A stretch of DNA of 64,000 bases, from contig OX421502.1 in assembly GCA_949126835.1 (NCBI GenBank), positions 33,089,227 to 33,153,226 of the forward strand, given 5' to 3'. A program made the translations under genes and the position numbers. The notes beneath the pieces were generated by a model, which worked only from the letters and a program-made list of their open reading frames with translations, made no database searches and had not been told where the DNA came from. The DNA comes from Anisus vortex (lineage: Eukaryota; Mollusca; Gastropoda; Planorbidae). Position 1 is the first letter of the stretch, and each line of letters starts with the position of its first letter. Below are positions 23,243 through 34,000 of this stretch, one piece after another.

Positions 23243-23587
23243 GAGGGGTCGGCAACCTTTTGATATTAGTGTGCCAAAGTAGGATTTCTAATTCTTTCAA
23301 TTCTGGTCCAGCAGTTAGTTCACCGGACTGTCAACCAAAAACCAACTGACAAGTCGCGGGTTCTATCCCTGCCACCGACGGATCGCTGTCGCCATGCAGG
23401 AGTTTTGGGCCTAGTGGACGTAATAATCTTCTATCTAGAAGGAACGTCTGTAAACTTAAAAAAAAAGAGTGCCAATATCTAAATGTCACCCTGCTCTTTT
23501 CATGTAGAAGAGACCTGAAGAGCCTCCATGGGGATCTTCTGCATGCAATTAACAATTGCTCTGTGTTCCTTAGATTGCTGACCTCTG
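23243..23587 (+). mobile_element. hAT-like MITE, family 2, split by a SINE
   Basis: It starts GAGGGGTCGGCAACCTTTTG, ends AGATTGCTGACCTCTG, and is flanked by CTCTAAAG / CTCTAAAT. Internal sequence (AGTGTGCCAAAGTAGGATTT, CACCCTGCTCTTTTC) matches the copy at 36637-36810. A family A SINE sits inside. Confidence 0.75.
23304..23462 (+). mobile_element. SINE family A, nested in a hAT MITE
   Basis: TGGTCCAGCAGTTAGTTCACC (box A-like), GGGTTCTATCCC (box B-like), then CTTCTATCTAGAAG and ACGTCTGTAAACTTAA with an A-rich end. It interrupts the hAT-like MITE between matching halves of that element. Confidence 0.85.
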
Positions 23588-23759
23588 CTCTAAATTATGA
23601 AACTATTTAGTATTAGTATTATAGTATTATAATATAATTATAACATGGATGCCTCTTATAATTGTACTTGAGTATAGTATAAATTTATAAGGCATAGCCT
23701 AATAATAAGTCTATAATTAGGTAATTAGGCCTAATAATTAGGCTTGTTACTTCTAACAG

Positions 23760-24310
23760 TACTAATTCTTCTTCTTCTGCCTTCTCGTCCCTGAGGAACA
23801 GGCGCAGATTATCAACGTCTGTGGTCCTTCCTAGGACATAGGCCGCCAACAAGGGTTCTCCAAGCATCTCTATCCTGGGCCAGTCTCTCCAGCTTCCCCC
23901 AAGTAAGGCCAAACTCCTTGGCATCTGCTTCTACATCTCTGCGCCAAGTGTTCCTCGGCCGGCCTCTTTTCCGTTTTCCCTGAGGGTTCCAGTTCAGAGC
24001 ATGCCTTGTTGTGCTAGAAGCAGGTTTTCGGAGTGTATGGCCAATCCATCGCCATCGTCTCTGGTGGATCTCTTGTTCCACTGGTTTTTGCTTTGTCCGC
24101 TGCCACGGTGTGTGGCCAATGAATCCCAAGAATCCTTGGGTTATTTATAAAGGACTGGAGTTTCTTTATTATTCGTGGCCGTGGTTCTCCAGGTTTCGGC
24201 TCCGTACAGCAGCATCGGTTTCACCATGGTGTTGAAGATCCTGATCTTTAGGTTGTTTCTCAGGTGTCTGGAGACCCAGACATTTCTGAGTTGTTGGAAA
24301 ACAGTAGGCC
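23760..24310 (-). pseudogene. Non-LTR retrotransposon reverse transcriptase, C-terminal fragment
   Basis: On the minus strand a frame with MVKPMLLYGAETWRTT leads, after a frame change, to [16 protein letters not shown] and [20 protein letters not shown], then [18 protein letters not shown]. These are the same landmarks as in the element at 21268-22137 but in a diverged copy. It lies between the first and second exons of TBC1D19. Confidence 0.8.
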
Positions 24311-24861
24311 TACTAATTACTTTAATACTAATTCGCCTAGGTCTACTTGACTTTTAAGAATAAGACTTACAACTTAAGACTTAGCCTAACTCAATTTTTA
24401 ATTAGGCCTACTTAACTTAATTAAAAGACAAGGGATAAAACAGATAAAAGAATGCGACCTAGACTAGCTCTTTAACCTTTAATCATTTAATCAGTCAAGA
24501 TTTAATCTGCCTATCAGACTATCTATCTTAAACTTAATATTGTACACTTTATAATACTTTTAATTTAATATTTTAAATATTATTATTATTTATTATATTT
24601 ATTATATTATTATTATTTATTATTATTAAAATAATTAGCCTAATTAGGCCTATTATTATTATCTAAATATATAAATAAATAATGATTGGTCGGCGACAGT
24701 ATTTTTTCTGACTTATATACTTATATCCTTATATCATAGATTAGCCTGGACCTAGATCTAGATCATTTACTTCACTCTAATAATACAAAGAGCGATTTTT
24801 TTAAGCTTTTAAGACCAGTTTGTTTTAAGCTAAAGAGTTTAAAAGAGTATTAAGAAATTAC

Positions 24862-24892
24862 CTAATTTATTGCCGCTCCGCGGCGACGCCAT
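24862..24892 (-). other. Probable first exon of TBC1D19 (5' UTR or uORF) with YY1-like site
   Basis: On the minus strand an AATATGGCGTCGCC stretch is followed by GC-rich sequence and a donor (TTAG then GTAATT) at 24861. The ATG here would end in phase 1. Joined to the second exon at the nearest acceptor, it runs in the wrong frame for TBC1D19 and stops after about 22 codons. It is therefore best read as a non-coding first exon carrying a short upstream ORF, or as a YY1-type initiator element. The exact transcription start cannot be placed. Confidence 0.5.
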
Positions 24893-25092
24893 ATTCCCAG
24901 CAACGATACACAAAACTAGACGGGAAACGTTCTTCCGTGTGATAAGGTAATTTTATGAAAGATGTATTAAAAAACAAATCTGGTCTCCTTTGGTGAAACG
25001 AGCCTCACCAACAACTTCCGGAATGCTAAAAATGAAAAGGCAAGCTGTATTGTAAAGTTGTATTACAGTTTGGATTAATTTCGTTATCTTCC
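24870..25092. promoter_or_regulatory. Probable bidirectional promoter TBC1D19 / ALG5
   Basis: TBC1D19 (minus) and ALG5 (plus) start head to head with about 200 bp between the first TBC1D19 exon and the ALG5 ATG at 25093. This short interval is richer in GC and CpG than its surroundings (for example GCCGCTCCGCGGCG at about 24872) and has no TATA box at a useful distance. It contains a YY1-like ATGGCG site on the minus strand. CpG-rich, TATA-less shared promoters are usual for such divergent housekeeping pairs. The promoter call itself is inference. Confidence 0.5.
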
Positions 25093-28000
25093 ATGATGCT
25101 TTCCTTTATTGCGTTGGCGCTTTATCTCTTCGCTGTTGCAATTATTTTTTCTATTTTGGTTTGTATATTTATTATGTCAATATTTTATTATAAAAACTGT
25201 AATTATTTATGCTGTTTGAGTTTGAGGCGTTTGCCGGTAAAAAAAACACTTTAATTTTAATAAAAACAACTACAACTCATCATTACATCATTCATCTTAT
25301 ATGTAGTAAGTAGCCTAGTATTACTAGTATTAGGTGTAGGTATGTGAAAGTGACATAAAATTAACAAATAATATTTTTTTGCCATATTGCGGCCTACCAA
25401 TAGAATATAATATGCAGGATCTGTATGGGACCCATCAACTAAAGAAAACATAAAAAAATTAGAACAAATTCAAAAAAGAGCTGCAAGGTTTATAACTAGT
25501 GAATATTCCCAATTGACAAGAGTAACACCATTAGTCAAACCACTAAACCTAGAAACACTAGAGGACAGAAGGGCAAAGAGTAAAGTAGTAATAATACATA
25601 ATCATAAGAAGGCATAAGGCATTAAACTCTAATTTAGAAATACAACCCAATAACAATCTGTTGCAAAGCTCAGATAAACATAAAGACAAAAACACCTTTC
25701 TTGTCCCTTATGCGAGAACAAATGCATATAAGTACTCTTTCTTCCCGAGTGGCATTCGGGCATGGAATGGGTTGCCTGAACAAACCAGGAAAACCAATAA
25801 CCTAACATCATTTAAAACATTAATAAAAATGCAAGACTAGACTCGGACCACGGATGAGCGTAGGACGCAATAATCTTCTTTATAGAAGGAGCGTCTGTAA
25901 TGTATAAGATAAGATAAGTAAAAGTATAATCATAATCATTTGGGAGACGTTATAATTTTATATAAATAATAATACAGTTATTCCTTAGATAAAGTTTAAA
26001 GGCAATACGGCTATAGCCGATAATAGCCACTAATATCCACGGTTATACGAAAACTATTCTTATAAAATGTCTTATAAATGGGCCTACTATTTTAGTATAA
26101 TTAGTAAACTGTATTAGTACTTAGCCTAGCCATTAGCATTAGCCTCATTACTACTCATATTAGGCCTACCCCTAATCACTGGCTGAGATTTGAACAACTA
26201 GTAGACCACATAGCCATCTAAAATAGACCAATAATTATTAGATTTTACTTAGCCTACTGAAAACATTTTAGGAAAGCTTTTTAGGACAAATTAGGGCTAA
26301 GTCCTAAAATTCTTTACAATCTAAAAAAAAGTAATATTAATGGAAATGTAGAAAAGTAGCCTACCTAGGCCTACTGCTATTATAGAAAAAGAAAAAAAGT
26401 TTTCAGTGTGGAAAAGAACCCAGGCCAGGTCTCTAACCACTCAACTAGGCAGGCCAGGTCTCTAACCACTCAACTAGGCAGGCCAGGTCTCTAACCACTC
26501 AACTAGGTAGGACACATGTAGAAAGCGAGATGGGAGTCGGATTAGAAACAAACAAGGTACTATATATATATATATATATATAATAAATAAAAATAGAACA
26601 AAATTTGACAAACAGCCTGCCACACTTCGTCCCTGTGCTTTGCTTCTAACGTAGCAAAGCACAACTCTTTCTGTTCTCAATCCCCTTTTTTTTTTAAAAA
26701 TGCACGCCAATCGATTGACCTAATATTATGTACTTTACAGATTGTGTAAAAAAAATTTTGCATCCATATTTTTATATTATATTAAAATGTATAATTTTAG
26801 TTAGTTAAAATGTTTATATCTGCAAAATAGAAATGTTTTGGACTTTACATGTACTAACGATACCTGTCATTTATTAATTTACTGCTAAGCAGAATGGGTG
26901 ACTTCAATGGTGTAAAATCCTAAGAAAACATAATTTCCAATACATATAATATAATAACAAATGTACACATATAGTAGGGAAAATAATTGTAGGTCTATTA
27001 CTTTGTGAAAAGTCAATCTAGTGCAAATTTATCAAATTATAATATACTGAAATACATTTTCAAATGTACACAATAAAAAAAATTTGCAATAACTGGGCAA
27101 TTTTTTTCACAACCAATTCCTGATATCAAAAAGGAAATGTCACATAACTAAGTATCAGTCATATTACTAGTACTAGCTACGAGTACGTCTAGCACAAGCT
27201 AGCTTTAGTTTTTAGCCAGGGCTTGTTTTTATTAAGAGTCTTAGGAGGGTCCTGTGGTTAGATAACCGAACTGTCAACTGGGCATGATAATCTTCTATCT
27301 AGCAGGAAGGTCTGTAAACTAATAAGATAAGAGACATGGTGATAAAGATAATAAACAGAAGATGTATTATAATAATCTTAGTATGACATCTTAAAAGTGA
27401 AGCTTGTCAAGCTGTGTTATTGTTACTTTACTATATAAATAATAAGTATTATTAAAGTCAAGTAAAGTGACATCACTAAGGATGCTGTAATGTTAGCTGC
27501 AGATATTATTTTTATATTTTTGTAACAAAGAATATAAAGAGTAACAAATGGAAATAGGAGAAATATATAATATATACATTAACCTTCTACAGTTTTATTG
27601 AGGGACTAATTTTTTTAAAATCGTTTTTCTTTTCAGTTTCTTTTGTATACATACTTAACAGCAAAAGCCTTCCCTAACTTAGGACGCCATGACAGTGAAA
27701 AGTTCTACTTTGATCCACAGTCAAAGTCAAAACGTCTATTCCCTGACTATTCTAATCCGCCTACTGTGTACTTGACTGTTATAGTGCCTGCATACAATGA
27801 GGAGAAAAGACGTAAGGGGTTATATCCATTTTTTTTTTATCACATGTGCATAAGTAACTGATGTTGATGATCATGAAAGTCATATATCCATGCCATCACA
27901 TCCAGCATGCTCCCTACACTCCATTTCCAGAATTGTGGATATTATCCAAAATTTAATGATAATTCATGAACCATTATCCAAGAAATACTTATCTCAGTGC

Positions 28001-31000
28001 CTCTTACTTCCAGAAGATGACCAACACTTTAAAATAATTTGCTTGGTATATATATATATATATATATGTAAAAAAAATATATATGTTTGATATGACTCGA
28101 TATGAGTCATAAAAAGATCTAGCAGCATTTTTAGTCCTAATAATTTATTGCACTGCAGTATTTTTTCTGCCACAAGTATGTAATCTCAATAATAATAATA
28201 ATGATCATACTTGAACAGCCCATATCCCATTGGGAACAGTTCTATGCGCTACAGACAGAGTAGAGACAACGAATAAAAGACAAAAATGTATACATGTACA
28301 GGTGAATACTGCTACTTGAATAGGTGCGTCTTCAGTTGGCTTCTGAAGGTGTCGAAGCTATGGCTCTGGTGAAGCTGTAGTGGGAGGGGATTCCAGGCGG
28401 ACGTGGCCACGTATGAGAATGCACATTGGTCAGCGGACACTAGCTTCGCACAAGGGATCTGAAGAGTTGAAGCATCTTTTTGTTTTTAATGTGGACACTT
28501 ACTCATTTAAAGAAATTCAATTTCTGCAGCTTGTAATCATACTAAGTTATAAGTAAAAGTCTACAAACATATATCAGCCAAAACTGTGGCTTGTTTTATT
28601 CCTTATGGTTCTTGTTGTTTTCCTTCCAGTTCCTATTATGATGGAGGAAGCCATGGACTATTTAGAAAGGCGACAAGCAAAAGATTCTACCTTTACATAT
28701 GAAGTCATTATTGTTGATGATGGTAGTAGTGATCAAACATCACAGGTTCATTGTTCAAGCTAAACACACTTACATTTATTATTTATAGAATTCTTTGTCA
28801 AACTCTTTTCTAAAAAGTGGAAAAACCAAACAAATTGGTATGAAAGTTTTTTCCATGTTAATGCAGAACCATAACAGATTTTTTTAAAACTTATTTATAT
28901 AAATATATATATATTACATTTACATATATATTAACTTATTGGTGATAGTGTACTTATAAAAGGCTCTCTTTGCTGTTTAGGTTGGTCTCAAACATTCAGA
29001 AAAATATGGTGCTGACAAAGTTCGAGTTCTTACACTTCATCATAACAGAGGAAAAGGTGGAGCAGTTAGACTGGTGAGAGTTGTATAAATAAATACTTGT
29101 CCTTTTAGGCCATGGTAGAAGGATATGTGTGCCTGTAGGTACCTTTGTGAAGGTATGTGACTGCAGAAGAATGTGAGTGTTGTGAGAAGAATGTGAGCGT
29201 TGGGAGAAGAATGTGAGTGTTGGCAGAAGAATGTGAGTGTTTGAGAAGAATGTGAGTGTTGTGAGAAGCATGTGTGAGTGTTGGGAGAAGAACGTGAGTG
29301 TTGGGAGAAGAATGTGAGTGTTGGGAGAAGAATGTGAGTTTTGGTAGAAGAATGTGAGTGTTGGGAGAAGAATGTGAGTGTTGAGCCTCACCATCCTACA
29401 GAGTTCTGTGGTCATTTGAACTGCTTCACGAACCTCATTGAATAGTAAGGGCTGTGAAGGAAACTTACTATAGGAACTTACACATATTTACTACTTCTTG
29501 TATGAACTAATACCCATGCACACAGACAGCATTGAAAACATCAAATTGTATATATAACAAGCCCATCTTTTAACACTCAAACAACGGCTAACAAAGGTTA
29601 TGGTACTCTGGTGCACCATGAAATAAACACATATAAAATGAACTTTAAAATTATTATTTTTTGTACCAAACATCTTTTTTATATAATTAAATAGCATTTT
29701 AACATGTTTTGATAAAAAATATAACGTTTTAGTGAAATTTTAATTAAAATCGCGTTTAAAATAAATACATGAAATTGAGGGCGAGCCATTGACGCCATAT
29801 TGTCTTCTTGACAACAACGCGTTTCAACACACTCTGTAAATTTACGCTAAAATGGACTCCCATTTCGATTTTCAACCTGATATTCAACTAATTATGAGTT
29901 TTGGATCTCAATTAATGATTCTGGTCATTCGGAAGATGAAAATGATACTTTGCAGACTGATTTGAATGCATCGAGCACTGACGTGTAAGTATGGCTTGTG
30001 ACCTAGATTACTTTCTTTGTGTCTGGCTTTACGAAATATATTTGTAAAGGCCTTTTTACAAGTATTTTTTATGTTATTTTAGGTAAACAGTGTTTTTATA
30101 TTTAGACCTATTTTCTATGTAACCAATTAGTTATTAGAAAGTGTTTTCACTATCGATAAAAGCGTGTTAGGCCTAAGTAAACAATATAGGCCGGATCAGC
30201 TGTTTTTTGTTTACATCAAGCAGATGAGAGAAAATTTCAATTTGGCTACAGTTGAATCCTATTTATATTATTTAAATGGCTCAGGAGAATTTAGAATAAT
30301 TACACTATTAATAATACATAAATTTAAATTGCATTTTTTAGTTATTTGTAACTAATTGTGTGTGTTACTTTGACTGTTGCTATTATATAAATACTTATAC
30401 TATTTTTTACTCTATTACAGTTCCTATGGACCTATGGACAATGTGGACACTATGCCTGAGCAGCCTGACCCATTTCTTCCTGTGATTGTTCCTGGAATAC
30501 AACTGATGTTAGGACAAGGGATGAAGCCTGGGATTTTACAATGGCCATGGCTTTTTTAAAGCTTTATTTCACTTTAGATTTGGTAACTAAAGTGTGTGAG
30601 TTTACTATTCCGCATGAGAACATGTAGGCCCTACTCCAAAAACCTAAAGATTGGTTTGACTGAACTGTTGAGAGTTTTATAGGTTTTGTGGTCTAATTAT
30701 GTATTCAGATATTGTCCCTTCTCCAAATGTGGTTAGGTTCTGGTAAAAAAAAAGTAGACACAAGTGACCAATTAATAAGTAAATATAATTTTTACGGAAA
30801 AGCAATAAGCATTGGAATACCATACTTTTTCATTTATTAGATATAGCTAGTGTAGATTCTTATATTTTGTTTTAAACTTGAAGGGATAAAAATCCAGATT
30901 AGGTAGAATTAAATAGACTCATTAACTTATTAAATTTGGCCAATTGAGTTTACAGTACTGAAGAGATTTGGGAAATATTGGTATTTTTTATTCAATATCT

Positions 31001-34000
31001 ATCTTTGCTAAAACATCAGTTATATTTTAAGCATGCCAAAGATCCAGAATTTATGGATAAACCGGGCAACTGTAGATTATATTATGACAGTGAAAATGTT
31101 GTGAGAAGGAAAAGTGTAAAATGTAAGGTGTGTTAATTTTTTTTTTTCCAAAAAGGTAGGCATTGTTTGTTTGTTTACAATAAATTGTTATAAATCAATA
31201 CAATATCAATGAATCTTTTTTTTAAAGAATAATTTATAACAGTAAATAAAATGTAATATTATTTTGTGTATTTACTAATATTCATAATTACAAAATATCT
31301 TTACATTTTTTCTGGATATTTAAAACAATCCGGTAACAATGCCCCGCGCCCCGCGTAATTGCTAAATTGAAAAAAATTAACCGATATTAAAAGAAGAGCC
31401 ATAAAAAAATTATTTCTGTACATATTTACTTCAAATTTGTTTTATCTTGTGTAAAATTGATTTTACTTTTAAAAAATCTACATTTTGTTTACTTATGGGA
31501 GCCTAATTTGTTTTAATTCTATTTGTAAATGTTGAAACTTATTATTTTAACTATCTAAATATAATAGTTTTACATAAATTTTCATTCATAATTTTTTTAT
31601 TCTAAAACAAATAGGTTTTTTTTGCCTTATAACATTTAAGTTAACTCATTTTGAAACAAAATGAGACCAAATACTTATATTTTATTATTCATCAACTTAA
31701 AAAATCAAGTCTCAATTACCCCCCTCTCCTCTTAATCGCTTAAACGTACAAAATGTATTAATATTACAAAAAAATTCATAAAAAATTTATTTCTGTATAT
31801 ATTTACTTCAAAATTGCTTTGTCTTATTTGAAAATGATTTTACTTTAATAAAATCTACATTTTTTTTACTTATGTGTTCATACTTTTTTTTTCTTATATT
31901 TGTGAATGTTAAAAATTTTAATATTAGCTAAAAAAAAATAATATTTTTTCCTCAATTTTCATTCAAAATTTTTTTCTACTAAAATATATTAGATATTTTT
32001 CCTAATAACATAAAGGTTCATTCATTTTCAAACAAAATGATACCAAATACTTATATATTTAGCCAAATACAACTTAAAAATTAAGTCACAAAGATAAAAC
32101 ATTGGTTACAAAGAAAAAAAGTGAATAAAACTGCAGTTGTTTGAGAGTTAAGGAGGCGTCTTTAAGCTGCAGTTCTTAGAGGGGAAAACTCATTTAAGTA
32201 TGGACTTAGTGAGGCACTAGTCAGATCTAATGTCACCTATTTATTGTGTACATGTATCTACATTTCATTGTTTATCTAAATACACACCACATTCAGAAAT
32301 AAAGTGTTGACTTGGTGCGCTATTTCTCTGCAGGGTGTATTGTCTAGCAGGGGCAGTCACATTTTATTTGTGGACGCTGATGGTGCCAGTAAGTTTAGTG
32401 ACCTGGACAAATTAGAGTCGAGCATTATCAAATTGAAAGTTGTAGCCAGGGAGGTCGCAAAAGAAGCAAAGAAAGTCAAGCATCAGGTAGAATTTTTCAA
32501 ATTCCCTTACTGTATTACTACACAATTGATAATATATTTTTTTTGCCTTTACTACACAATTGATAATATATTCTTTTGCCTTTACTACACAATTGATAAT
32601 ATATTCTTTTGCCTTTACTACACAATTGATAATATATTCTTTTGCCTTTACTACACAATTGATAATATATTCTTTTGCATTTACTACACAATTGATAATA
32701 TATTCTTTTGCCTTTACTACACAATTGATAATATATTCTTTTGCATTTACTACACAATTGATAATATATTCTTTTGTCTTTACTACACAATTGATAATAT
32801 ATTCTTTTGTCTTTGCTACATAATTGCTTTTAAAAATTGTTTGCTTACCTTTGCTATACTTTTTAATAACTTTAAAGACCACTAATAATAACAAGCTTTT
32901 ATTTTGACCTTGTAGGGCTCCATGGCAATTGTGTGTGGCTCTAGGGCTCATCTTGAGAAAGACTCTATAGCATCAGTAAGTAAATCTTAAAGTATCAAAT
33001 AGTTCTCTGTGAAACTTTAAAAGAGAAACCGAACTAAGTAAACGGTTATATCTTTGAATAACCAAACAAAATTTTCCCCTGCAAGTGTAAAAGTGTTTAA
33101 TGTAGTAATTTTAACATAGTCATTCCCCTTGTCCTCTATGGATGCACAACTTTTATACTTTTAAGTGTTGAAGAAAATCTGAAAAAAGACGCATACAAGT
33201 GTTTGAAATATTTTAATTTGCAGCTATATTTGAGAGCTGTAGTGTAGCCAGAAATGTCACAGAGGGCTCGCAAATAGATTGGCTTATTGAATAAAGGAAA
33301 AGTTTGATCATTGTTACATTTGATGAAACATATTTTCATTGCTGTTTATATTACTTTCAGAGATCGCTGTTTCGGACAATTCTTATGCTTGGCTTTCATT
33401 TTGTTGTATGGTTGCTATGTGTCCGGGGTGTTCGTGATACGCAGTGTGGGTTCAAGTTATTGACAAGGGAGGCTGCCATTTTCCTTTTTTCAAATATGCA
33501 TGTGGAAAGATGGTGAGTGTGGTGACTGTAGGATATCACTTAGTCAGTGAAACAAATTCTCAAGTTGACTTAACGACAATAGAACATTTAATAATATTTA
33601 ACAAAGTCTGACATGACACCAACATGCAGTCTTCCTCAGGCAGTCTCTTTCAACCAGTCGCCAACAGTCGCCCCTTCACTACACATCTACCCCTATTTAT
33701 ATCCAGACTCATGCCTCACAATACATTGTTCTAACCATTAAAATAGAGAAGAAAAAATGGGAGAAAATGTGTACTTTTTAATATAGATAGGTGCACTGTA
33801 GACTGACCTATGTATACATAAAATTACTTTAAATTTTAAACCTTTTTGTAATTGCGTCATTGTAATTTGATAAAAATGAACTATTTTATATAGACTCTAT
33901 ATACTCTCTTATACTAGAGAGTTGTGTTAACTTTAAAGACCAAGTGAAGAGGTTTTTCTCAAAGGAACGAGATTTGGAATAGCCTCATACGGCAGTGACG

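Noticed and set aside
24862..24892. Start of TBC1D19 at the ATGGCGTCG codon
   Set aside because: Its phase does not join in frame to the next exon, and the second-exon ATG aligns with the human start; kept only as a probable UTR exon or uORF.
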